Assembly: GCA_017354515.1 (NCBI GenBank)
Contig: JAFMQT010000314.1
Location: 1 to 5,794 of the forward strand
Reading direction: 5' to 3'
DNA length: 5,794 bases
Source: Nocardia sp.
GTDB taxonomy: Bacteria; Actinomycetota; Actinomycetes; Mycobacteriales; Mycobacteriaceae
The notes under the pieces were generated by a model. The model did no database searches and was not told where the DNA came from. It saw only the letters and a program-made list of their open reading frames with translations. Position numbers and translations under genes: made by a program. This document shows, piece after piece, positions 1 to 5,260 of this stretch. The first letter of the stretch is position 1, and the number at the start of each line of letters is the position of its first letter.

Positions 1-577
1 CGCCGATGGCGCGTTCATCGGCCATCCACAAGATGGTGCCGTCGGTCCGGGTGCCCGCGATGCGCAGCATGGCCGGTCCGAGAGCGGCGATCAGGACCGC
101 CATGGGTGCGGGGTCGGTGACATCGATGGGGCTGTGCACGTGGTAGCTGTCGTTGTCGACGTCGACGCGTCCGTGCCCGGTGAAGGCGGCGGCGAGGACC
201 TCGAGATAGTCACGGGTCAGATGTGCGGGGCGCTCGTAGGGCAGCCCCAACTGGGTGTCGATGATCCAGTGGTGGGAGGGGCCCAGCCCCAGGCTGAATC
301 GGCCTCCGCACACCGATTGGGTGGTCAGCGCCTGCTGGGCCATGGCCATCGGATGCCGGGTCTGGATCGGGATGACAGCGCTGCCGATCTCGATGCGTTC
401 GGTGGCCTGCCCGGCGAGCGCGATAGCTGTCATCGCGTCCAGATATCCGGGCACCTGCGGAATCCAGAACGAGGTGAAGCCCGCGTCCTCGGCCGCCCGG
501 GCATCGTCGATGAGGCCGGCCAGCCGGTCGCCGCGCGGTCGTTCCTTGTCCGAACCGATCATCGCACCAATGCGCAT
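1..577 (-). CDS. LLM-class (probably F420-dependent) oxidoreductase, C-terminus cut off
   Basis: The minus strand from 577 is open to the window edge and gives 192 residues beginning MRIGAMIGSD. It resembles bacterial luciferase-like oxidoreductases of the actinobacterial F420-dependent type, from memory the MSMEG_4879-like family. Supporting motifs are the N-terminal beta strand (residues 1-8), AEDAGFTSFWIPQ (29-41), a central RHPMAMAQQALTTQ (74-87) followed by GGRFSLGLGPSHH (91-103), and VLIAALGPAMLRIAG (161-175) before DGTILWM. Such enzymes are cytosolic TIM-barrel proteins that transfer hydride with reduced F420 or FMN; the substrate is unknown. Family members are roughly 260-300 residues, so about a third is missing because the window ends, not because the gene is broken. 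The ATG at 577 has a GGAGGT at 582-587 with a 4-nt spacer. It lies 57 nt downstream of the TauD-like gene on the same strand, so it is probably in that operon. Cofactor choice (F420 versus FMN) is inferred from family resemblance only. Confidence 0.9.
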   Translation of the reverse strand, partial: MRIGAMIGSDKERPRGDRLAGLIDDARAAEDAGFTSFWIPQVPGYLDAMTAIALAGQATERIEIGSAVIPIQTRHPMAMAQQALTTQSVCGGRFSLGLGPSHHWIIDTQLGLPYERPAHLTRDYLEVLAAAFTGHGRVDVDNDSYHVHSPIDVTDPAPMAVLIAALGPAMLRIAGTRTDGTILWMADERAIG

Positions 578-581
578 GTGC

Positions 582-606
582 ACCTCCGGTTCCGGAGCAT
601 AACCGG
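582..606 (-). promoter_or_regulatory. Shine-Dalgarno of the LLM gene overlapping an inverted repeat
   Basis: GGAGGT (plus-strand acctcc, 582-587) precedes the ATG at 577 by 4 nt. A 6-bp inverted repeat, CCGGTT (586-591) and AACCGG (601-606) with a 9-nt loop, overlaps its first two bases. In mRNA the hairpin would partly occlude the ribosome site, which could tune translation relative to the upstream genes. It could equally be chance in GC-rich DNA. Confidence 0.35.
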
Positions 607-634
607 CTCGCCGGGCGTCCGGCAGTATCGAATG

Positions 635-1471
635 TCAGTGCAGGGCTTCTTCTCCCGCGAGAATGGTGCGATGCATGAGGCGGCCGCTGTCGGCGGTATA
701 TGGCAGTACGCGATGCATGGTGCCGGTATTGCTCCAGATCAGCAGATCACCGACCTGCCATTCGTGCTGGTACACGTACTGGGGCTGGGTGGACCAGTCG
801 CGCAGGCGGGTCAGCAGCGCGCGGCTTTCCTCGGGGGACATCCCGACGACGTAATCGGCTGTGGCGCCCAGCAATAGCGATTTTCGCCCGGAACGATGCG
901 TCCACACCATCGGGCAGGTCTTGGTCGGCTGCTTCTGCCAGAACTCGAGTTCCGCGTAGCTCATTTCCGGGCGCACATAATATTGCGACCGTTCCGCGCT
1001 GTGCACCACACGCAGATCGGCGATCAATTCCTTGTCGGCGTCGGGCAGATCCTCGTAGGCGGCGTAGGTGTTGCAGAATTCGGTCTGACCGCCGGTGTCG
1101 GCGAGCCGGACCGCCCGCAGGATCGCGGCCAGGTTCGGGTACGGCTGCACCGAACCGTCGAAATGCCAGAACATGGACCCCTTGAGGTAGTCGGCGCGCT
1201 GGTTGACCTCGGGGTCGAACGACACCTTGTAGATGCCGTCCTCGCCTTCGCCGTCCACCGTGGTGCCGAGGGTTTTCGCGATGGCGACCTGCTGCTGGTC
1301 GTCGATCGTCAAACCGCGGAACAGCACCACCCCGCGCTGGTCGAGCACCTCGCGGATGAATTCACTGGCTGATCCGCTGAGCAGGGTGTCGACGTCGGTG
1401 CGCAGTTCGCTGCCGATCCTCGGGGTGAGGTCGATGACCTCGACTTTCTCGGATACCGGATTCGTAGTCAT
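635..1471 (-). CDS. TauD/TfdA-family 2-oxoglutarate/Fe(II)-dependent dioxygenase
   Basis: This 278-residue protein has the size of a TauD/TfdA enzyme. These enzymes use Fe(II), O2 and 2-oxoglutarate to hydroxylate a substrate, releasing succinate and CO2. The complete facial triad is visible: H103 and D105 in FWHFDGS, and H253 in TMHRVLPY. R264 and R268 in RLMHRTI match the spacing of the arginines that bind the 2OG carboxylate and substrate in TauD. Other family landmarks are GVVLFRGL (47-54), GGQTEFCNTYAAYEDLP (127-143), HRSGRKSLLLGATADYVVGM (192-211) and GDLLIWSNTG (241-250). The reading frame stays open 115 codons further upstream, but that stretch overlaps the preceding gene in another frame and does not look like a dioxygenase. 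The ATG at 1471 has a GAGG at 1480-1483 (8-nt spacer) and overlaps the upstream stop as TGATG. The substrate is unknown. Taurine, 2,4-D, alkyl sulfates and isonitrile formation are all known in the superfamily, and nothing here selects one. Confidence 0.93.
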   Translation of the reverse strand: MTTNPVSEKVEVIDLTPRIGSELRTDVDTLLSGSASEFIREVLDQRGVVLFRGLTIDDQQQVAIAKTLGTTVDGEGEDGIYKVSFDPEVNQRADYLKGSMFWHFDGSVQPYPNLAAILRAVRLADTGGQTEFCNTYAAYEDLPDADKELIADLRVVHSAERSQYYVRPEMSYAELEFWQKQPTKTCPMVWTHRSGRKSLLLGATADYVVGMSPEESRALLTRLRDWSTQPQYVYQHEWQVGDLLIWSNTGTMHRVLPYTADSGRLMHRTILAGEEALH

Positions 1472-1794
1472 CAACTCAACCTCGTCAGAATCATTGTGGC
1501 CGAATGCTTCACCCGCGGTTGCCGCCACAACTCCACCGCCAGTGACACCGTAATCAACGAATACAGCAGGTTCCGCAGGTTCGCGACGTCCTCGGGCAAC
1601 GGTTCGTTGTAGTCGAATGTGTCGACATAGGCGACCGCGTCCTCGGCGTAGGGAAATACCGCGTCGTAGAAGGCGCGGATCTGCTCCATCGAACTGTTCA
1701 CGCGTTTGACGTAGCGTTCGTGCCCATCCTCGATCGCCCATTCGGCGACCAGATGCTCCAGTTCGGCGAATTCGGCAGGCAGTAGCGCACTCAT
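1471..1794 (-). CDS. small 107-residue conserved-type protein coupled to the Rieske oxygenase
   Basis: The protein runs MSALLPAEFAELEHLV... to ...ATMILTRLS. No signal peptide, clear membrane helix or metal-binding cysteine cluster is visible, and there are no cysteines at all. It reads as mostly alpha-helical, with charged, aromatic-rich segments: AEWAIEDGHERYVKR (17-31), MEQIRAFYDAVFPYAEDAVAYVDTFDY (36-62), then NLRNLLYSLITVSLAVELWRQPRV (72-95). I recall similar small proteins (FADLEPF...W..ERYAKR..S...FYDA..P) beside Rieske oxygenases in other bacteria, but cannot verify this here, and I know of no assigned function. It is sandwiched between two oxygenase genes: its ATG overlaps the Rieske stop (ATGA, 1791-1794) and its TGA shares a base with the dioxygenase ATG (TGATG). 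It has no good ribosome site of its own, consistent with translational coupling. A role as an accessory or assembly factor for the oxygenase is inference from position only. Confidence 0.85.
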   Translation of the reverse strand: MSALLPAEFAELEHLVAEWAIEDGHERYVKRVNSSMEQIRAFYDAVFPYAEDAVAYVDTFDYNEPLPEDVANLRNLLYSLITVSLAVELWRQPRVKHSATMILTRLS

Positions 1795-3074
1795 CGCTGG
1801 GCCGCCCGCTTCTCACCGGCGTCGACGTAGTCGCCGACGACCTTGTGGAAATGCCGCAGCAGGATCTCCTCGTCGTTCATCGTGAAATGGGTGAGGGCGC
1901 CGCTGTTGAGCATCGCCTGCAGACCTTCGGCGGGGCTGGCGTCCTCCAGGATAATGTCGTTGAGGAAGGTCACCGTCAGCTCCTGGCCCAACCGTTCCCG
2001 ATGGGTGGTCGGGGGCTCGTAATATGCCTCGGTTTCGAAAATGTGCGAATGCGGTCCGGTGGGCCAGTGCGTGTGCACCGTGAAGCCGGACGCACCGAAG
2101 ATCAGCACGAAGTTCGGGAAGAACTGGAACGAATCGAAGCCGTAGTTCTGGGCGCGGGTGGGATTCAACCCCGGCGGCATACCGCCTCGCCGCGTGCGCT
2201 TGTTCCACGGCCCGGCCGCACTGGCCTGCATGACACACTCGATCGGTTTGGAGTATGGCGTCTGCTTGGAGGGCTCGCCCGCGAACGAGAACGACCGATG
2301 CGGGCCGCTGATCGTGTAGGAGAGGGCGTCGGTGAACGGATTCGGTTTGTCCAGCGCCTCTTTCGCCTCCGCGGTGAGGTTCCCGAACGAGGAGGCGTGC
2401 AGATACGGCCCGTGATAGCTCTCGGCGAAACCGTCGAGGAAGATCTTCCAGTTGCACTGCAGTTCGGCGCGGAACCGGTATTGCTGGTGCGGACCGTCGA
2501 AGTCGTAACCTTCGAGGCTGCGGGCGTGCTCACCGAGATAATCGCGAACCGATTCGGTATTGGCGGGATTCAGGTTTACGAAGATGAATCCCTGCCAGAC
2601 CTCACACTGGATTCCGGGAACCCGGCAGGCCTCGGCATCGAAGTCCAGCAGCAGATCCTGCCTGGTCGCCTTACGCAGGGAACCGTCCAGGTTGTATGTC
2701 CAGCCGTGGAACCGGCAGTAGAAGAACGGTGCCCGACCCTGCACCTCACGGAAGGGGTCGTCCTCCCAGAGCATCTTGTTCCCCCGATGCGGGCAGATAT
2801 TGTGGAACGCCCGGATCACATCGTCCTTGCCACGCGCAATAATGATGGAGGTATTCAGAAATCCCATCTCGCGGGTGAAATAGCTGCCCGCCCGCGGCAC
2901 GCGTTCCACGCGCCCCATATACAGCCAGGTCTTCTTGAAGACGTGCTCGCGTTCCTTTTCGTAGAATTCCTCGGAAACGCAGTCCTCGAGCGATACCGGA
3001 CCGCGTCCGAGCTCGGGATACGCATCACTCCAATGTCCGCTCGCCGGCTTGGTGACCAGGGGTTCGGTATCCAC
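1791..3074 (-). CDS. Rieske non-heme iron oxygenase, alpha (catalytic) subunit
   Basis: This 427-residue protein is an aromatic-ring-hydroxylating-type oxygenase alpha subunit, which inserts O2-derived oxygen using electrons from a reductase. The Rieske [2Fe-2S] site is C94-P-H96 with C120-R-F-H123. The 23-residue gap between the halves is longer than the usual 15-17; I recall such gaps in an actinobacterial subgroup (HRGNK...). The catalytic domain has NWK (208-210) and E218-S-Y-H221-x4-H226, the two histidine ligands of mononuclear iron. The carboxylate ligand is probably D378 in ILEDASPAEGLQ, by analogy. The frame is open up to an ATG at 3173, but a GTG at 3074 has GAGGAG at 3081-3086 with a 6-nt spacer, so I chose GTG. 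The extra 33 residues (MRQPFPS...) look non-conserved. It is the first gene of the leftward operon and its stop overlaps the next start (ATGA). No ferredoxin or reductase gene is present in the window. The substrate is unknown; aromatic acids, steroids and alkyl amines are among those used by relatives. Confidence 0.94.
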   Translation of the reverse strand: MDTEPLVTKPASGHWSDAYPELGRGPVSLEDCVSEEFYEKEREHVFKKTWLYMGRVERVPRAGSYFTREMGFLNTSIIIARGKDDVIRAFHNICPHRGNKMLWEDDPFREVQGRAPFFYCRFHGWTYNLDGSLRKATRQDLLLDFDAEACRVPGIQCEVWQGFIFVNLNPANTESVRDYLGEHARSLEGYDFDGPHQQYRFRAELQCNWKIFLDGFAESYHGPYLHASSFGNLTAEAKEALDKPNPFTDALSYTISGPHRSFSFAGEPSKQTPYSKPIECVMQASAAGPWNKRTRRGGMPPGLNPTRAQNYGFDSFQFFPNFVLIFGASGFTVHTHWPTGPHSHIFETEAYYEPPTTHRERLGQELTVTFLNDIILEDASPAEGLQAMLNSGALTHFTMNDEEILLRHFHKVVGDYVDAGEKRAAQR

Positions 3075-3080
3075 AGCGCG

Positions 3081-3086
3081 CTCCTC
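3081..3086 (-). promoter_or_regulatory. Shine-Dalgarno that fixes the GTG start of the Rieske gene
   Basis: The plus strand reads ctcctc, which is GAGGAG on the coding strand, 6 nt ahead of the GTG at 3074. This favours a 427-residue product over the 460-residue product from the ATG at 3173. Confidence 0.7.
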
Positions 3087-3135
3087 ATCGACCCGTCGAC
3101 CCACGGTAACAGCCGCCCTACCGCCGGCACGGCAA

Positions 3136-3141
3136 AACGTA
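3136..3141 (-). promoter_or_regulatory. candidate -10 box for the Rieske operon
   Basis: The minus strand reads TACGTT, fitting the actinobacterial TANNNT pattern, about 60 nt upstream of the GTG start. No convincing -35 hexamer sits 16-18 nt further up. TACCGT, about 30 nt nearer the gene, is an alternative. The call is weak. Confidence 0.2.
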
Positions 3142-3189
3142 TCCGGATCGGTCGATGGAAACGGCTGCCGCACAACGAGTCTTCACATC

Positions 3190-3195
3190 TACAGT
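3190..3195 (+). promoter_or_regulatory. candidate -10 box giving a leaderless acyl-CoA ligase mRNA
   Basis: TACAGT fits TANNNT and ends exactly 6 nt before the ATG at 3202, the spacing that would place transcription start on the A of the start codon. No Shine-Dalgarno is visible upstream of that ATG, as expected for a leaderless transcript, a common arrangement in actinobacteria. No strong -35 box is seen. Confidence 0.4.
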
Positions 3196-3201
3196 GGTCC
3201 G

Positions 3202-4752
3202 ATGGCGTCAGATGTGCACACCTGCCCGACCGTTCCGGCGTTGCTGCGCCGCGCCGCCGGCGAATTCGCCGACGATCGTTACGTCGTGATGCTGGATGAG
3301 CAGCTCACCTACCGCGACGCCGAAGCGAGGTCGGCCGCGATCGCTCGCCGGCTCCTGTATGCCGGGGTAGGGAAGGGGAGCCGGGTCGGGCTGCTGTTCA
3401 CCAGCGGCGCCGAGTGGGTGGTGTGGTGGCTGGCGATCTGCCGCATCGGCGCGATCGCCGTCCCACTCAGCACGATGTATGCCCCGGGCGAGATTCGGAA
3501 GGTGTTGCGCCTGGCCGATATCGAACTGCTCATCGCCGCCCCTGCGGTGCTCACCACCGAGACCGCGACGATCCTCGAGTCCGCGCTGCCAGACCTTGCC
3601 GCCGCCGCGGCGGGGGCGCTGCAGCTTCCCGACGCACCCTATCTGCGTGAGATCATCCTCACCGGGGGCACCGACCGCCGCTGGGCGAGCCGGTGGAGCC
3701 CGGACCGGCCCCCAGTATCGGCGGAAATCCTGTCCCGCGTCGAGGACGAGGTGTCCGCGGCCGATCCGGTGATCATGATCCACACCTCCGGCTCGACCGC
3801 CGATCCGAAAGGTGTGCTGCATACGCACGGAACCCTGGTCCGGCAGACGAGTACGTGGGCGGGTGCGGTGCGTCAGGCCACCGGCGCCGATCGGGTCCCT
3901 CGAATCCTGTGCGCGATGCCGCTGTTCTGGGTCGGTGGAATTCTCGCGGTCACCGGGGCACTGCACGAACCGGCCACCCTGTTGCTGCTGCCGCGCCTGG
4001 ATCCCGGCCCCGGGCTGGATTTGATGGAGCGGGAGAAGGCCACCGGCGTCATCGGGTGGCCGGCGTTCACCCAGCGTCTGCGCGAGCACCCCAGTTTCGG
4101 CGACCGGGATCTATCGAGTGCGCCGCTGCTGCGGGACGGTCCGCTCGACCTCGCGATGATCGGCGTCCCGGGCAAATACCCCTCGCACCGCAGCATGACC
4201 GAGACGGCGGGAAGTTTCGCCCACACCGAGACCCGGATCGTCGACGCGGACGGCCGCGAGGTCCCGGAGGGATCCGTCGGCGAACTGCATATCCGCGGTA
4301 TCGGAGTGATGGCCGGATACAACAAGCGGGAACGGTCCACGGTCTTCGATGCCGACGGCTGGTTCCACACCGGCGACCTGGTGTATCGGAGCGCGGGGGA
4401 TCCGCGCCTGTTCTATGTCGGACGCACCGGTGACATGATCAAACCGGCCGGCGCCAATGTCTCACCGCGGGAGGTCGAGGCGGTGATCGAGGCATTCGAC
4501 GACGTCCAGCAATGCCTGGTGGTCGGCATCGAGCACCACACGCGCGGTGAGGAGGTGTGTGCCGTCGTCATTCCCGCCGATCCGGATCTGGATATCGAAT
4601 CCCTCACCGCCCGAACCAGAGTCGAACTGTCCGCCTACAAGGTGCCCACCCGATGGGTCGTCACGAGCAGCCACCGGCTGCCGATCCTGCCCTCGGGCAA
4701 ATTAGATCGCCGCCGCCTGCGCACCATGATCGCCGAGGGCGCGCTGGGGTGA
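3202..4752 (+). CDS. acyl-CoA synthetase / AMP-forming acid ligase (ANL superfamily)
   Basis: This 516-residue enzyme should activate a carboxylic acid with ATP to an acyl-adenylate and then to a CoA thioester. Motifs in order are LTYRDAEARSAAIARRL (35-51), the P-loop HTSGSTADPKGVLHTHG (194-210), MPLFWVGG (239-246), SMTETAG (331-337, the A5 site), GELHIRG (360-366), GWFHTGDL (386-393, with ribose-binding D392), VGRTGDMIKPAGANVSPREVE (406-426, with R408 and the domain hinge) and LPSGKLDRRRL (496-506, with catalytic K500). All adenylation residues expected at these motifs are present. The A5-to-A6 stretch is unusually short: only a few residues separate TETAG from ETRIVDADG, where relatives usually have some 20-30. 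I chose the ATG at 3202 because similarity starts soon after it. The frame is open back to 3049 but that segment overlaps the divergent gene. There is no Shine-Dalgarno, so it may be leaderless. The acid substrate cannot be assigned. Divergence from the oxygenase operon suggests a shared pathway. Confidence 0.92.
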   Translation: MASDVHTCPTVPALLRRAAGEFADDRYVVMLDEQLTYRDAEARSAAIARRLLYAGVGKGSRVGLLFTSGAEWVVWWLAICRIGAIAVPLSTMYAPGEIRKVLRLADIELLIAAPAVLTTETATILESALPDLAAAAAGALQLPDAPYLREIILTGGTDRRWASRWSPDRPPVSAEILSRVEDEVSAADPVIMIHTSGSTADPKGVLHTHGTLVRQTSTWAGAVRQATGADRVPRILCAMPLFWVGGILAVTGALHEPATLLLLPRLDPGPGLDLMEREKATGVIGWPAFTQRLREHPSFGDRDLSSAPLLRDGPLDLAMIGVPGKYPSHRSMTETAGSFAHTETRIVDADGREVPEGSVGELHIRGIGVMAGYNKRERSTVFDADGWFHTGDLVYRSAGDPRLFYVGRTGDMIKPAGANVSPREVEAVIEAFDDVQQCLVVGIEHHTRGEEVCAVVIPADPDLDIESLTARTRVELSAYKVPTRWVVTSSHRLPILPSGKLDRRRLRTMIAEGALG

Positions 4753-4754
4753 AG

Positions 4755-4780
4755 CCGGTCCGTGGATGTCGCGGCACCGG
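4755..4780. terminator. possible bidirectional terminator hairpin between convergent genes
   Basis: CCGGTCCG (4755-4762) can pair with CGG-C-ACCGG (4772-4780), leaving one bulged C and a 9-nt loop. It begins 3 nt after the ligase stop and ends 12 nt before the end of the convergent MerR gene. There is no U-tract, which is common for actinobacterial terminators but also makes the call uncertain. Confidence 0.35.
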
Positions 4781-4792
4781 AGCAGAGGTCGG

Positions 4793-5155
4793 TTATGACG
4801 AATCGCGGCGGCCGCGGAGCCGATCGCGTTCGAGGGTGAGCGCGGCATTGCTGTCGCGCAGGGCGCTGTTGGCGTCCTCGAGGTCGAGGATCCGCGCGAT
4901 CGCCGTGAGGTTGATTCCCTCCCCGGCCAGGGCGGCGATCCGCGCGAGCCGCGCCAGGTCGTCGTCGCTGTAACGGCGGGTGCCCCCGGCGCTGCGGGCA
5001 GGGGTGAGCAGCCCGTGTTGTTCGTACAGGCGCAGCGAATGCGCGCCCATCCCGGCCAGCTCCGCCGCTACCGAGATCCCGTACACCGCCTGGCCGGGGC
5101 CGGGCCGGTGACCTCCGCCGGGATCAGGTAGGTGGTGGTCGTGTCGATCCAGCAT
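4793..5155 (-). CDS. HspR-like MerR-family heat-shock regulator
   Basis: This 120-residue DNA-binding protein has a winged helix-turn-helix of the HspR branch of MerR. Residues 24-46 (VYGISVAAELAGMGAHSLRL then YEQHGL) form the helix-turn-helix and start of the wing, with LLTPARSAGGTRRYSDDDLARLARI (49-73) after it. INLTAIARILDLEDANSALRDSNAALTLERDRL (81-113) is a likely dimerising coiled coil. It has no effector domain or conserved metal-binding cysteines, as in HspR. An unusual 23-residue leader rich in His, Asp, Pro and Gly (RHDHH, then GGGHRPGPG) precedes the domain. I chose the ATG at 5155 because AAGGAGGAG lies just upstream; an in-frame ATG at 5206 would add 17 residues inside the operator region. 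It is divergent from hsp20, so it probably represses hsp20 and perhaps itself. Unlike classical hspR it is not in a dnaK-grpE-dnaJ operon here, so it may be a paralogue. Confidence 0.88.
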   Translation of the reverse strand: MLDRHDHHLPDPGGGHRPGPGQAVYGISVAAELAGMGAHSLRLYEQHGLLTPARSAGGTRRYSDDDLARLARIAALAGEGINLTAIARILDLEDANSALRDSNAALTLERDRLRGRRDSS

Positions 5156-5159
5156 CCTG

Positions 5160-5168
5160 CTCCTCCTT
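5160..5168 (-). promoter_or_regulatory. strong Shine-Dalgarno of the MerR gene
   Basis: The coding strand reads AAGGAGGAG, with its AGGAGG core 6 nt before the ATG at 5155. It decides the start in favour of the 120-residue form. Confidence 0.75.
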
Positions 5169-5199
5169 CTCGATGGCTTCAGATTACCTAAGACAGCCA

Positions 5200-5226
5200 C
5201 TTGCACTCTCCTAGGTCGAGTGCTAA
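5200..5226. promoter_or_regulatory. CIRCE element (HrcA operator)
   Basis: The known CIRCE consensus is TTAGCACTC-N9-GAGTGCTAA. Here the right arm GAGTGCTAA (5218-5226) is perfect, the spacer (5209-5217) is exactly 9 nt, and the left arm CTTGCACTC (5200-5208) matches 7 of 9. CIRCE is bound by the repressor HrcA, which is released on heat shock. The site lies 71 nt upstream of the hsp20 ATG and 44 nt upstream of the MerR ATG, so HrcA could silence both directions. No hrcA gene lies in this window. Confidence 0.88.
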
Positions 5227-5229
5227 AAC
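5201..5229 (+). promoter_or_regulatory. candidate hsp20 promoter embedded in CIRCE
   Basis: TTGCAC (5201-5206) resembles a -35 box, and TAAAAC (5224-5229), at a 17-nt spacing, resembles a -10 box (4 of 6 to TATAAT). Both hexamers overlap the CIRCE, so bound HrcA would block RNA polymerase directly. This would leave an mRNA leader of about 60 nt. The coordinates are a prediction. Confidence 0.5.
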
Positions 5230-5238
5230 AAATCTAAG

Positions 5239-5260
5239 TCAGATGACAGAGATTATCTGA
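5239..5260. promoter_or_regulatory. 22-bp AT-rich dyad: regulator operator or mRNA leader hairpin
   Basis: TCAGAT (5239-5244) and ATCTGA (5255-5260) are perfect inverted arms, and 7 of 11 pairs match over the full 22 bp. As RNA it would form an 8-bp stem (one G-U pair) with a 6-nt loop, in the predicted hsp20 leader about 37 nt before the ATG. It does not match the HspR HAIR consensus (CTTGAGT-N7-ACTCAAG). It may be the operator of the local MerR protein or a temperature-labile leader structure. Confidence 0.5.

Larger units (their letters stand above)
3075..3201. promoter_or_regulatory. divergent intergenic region between Rieske operon and acyl-CoA ligase
   Basis: These 127 nt separate two head-to-head starts, so promoters for both directions must lie here or inside the genes. 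Short palindromes are present, GTCGAC (3095-3100) and ATCCGGAT (3141-3148), but I see no long spaced dyad that would clearly mark a TetR, GntR or IclR operator. No regulator gene for this cluster lies in the window. Candidate -10 boxes are given separately. Confidence 0.55.
5188..5242. repeat. direct repeat CTAAGWCAG on both sides of the CIRCE
   Basis: CTAAGACAG (5188-5196) and CTAAGTCAG (5234-5242) differ at one base and are 46 bp apart from start to start. They may be additional regulator half-sites or simply chance; two copies are few. Confidence 0.35.

Noticed and set aside
134..877. 247-codon plus-strand frame across the LLM and TauD genes
   Set aside because: It spans two confident minus-strand genes and the gap between them, with no family features.
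1472..1816. N-terminal extension of the TauD-like gene (115 extra codons)
   Set aside because: It overlaps the 107-residue gene in another frame, its translation is arginine-rich and unlike the family, and the ATG at 1471 has a ribosome site.
3075..3173. Upstream ATG start for the Rieske gene at 3173
   Set aside because: The extra 33 residues look unrelated to oxygenases, and a good Shine-Dalgarno precedes the GTG at 3074.
3049..3201. N-terminal extension of the acyl-CoA ligase to 3049
   Set aside because: It runs through the divergent promoter region into the Rieske start, and its sequence is not ligase-like.
1845..3299. Long 484-codon plus-strand open frame opposite the Rieske gene
   Set aside because: It is fully antisense to a gene with clear catalytic motifs, and its translation shows no recognisable domain. 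Long antisense frames are common in GC-rich DNA.
3693..4433. Second plus-strand frame (246 codons) inside the ligase gene
   Set aside because: It is a frame-shifted shadow of the ligase, with Arg/Pro/Gly-rich translation and no motif.
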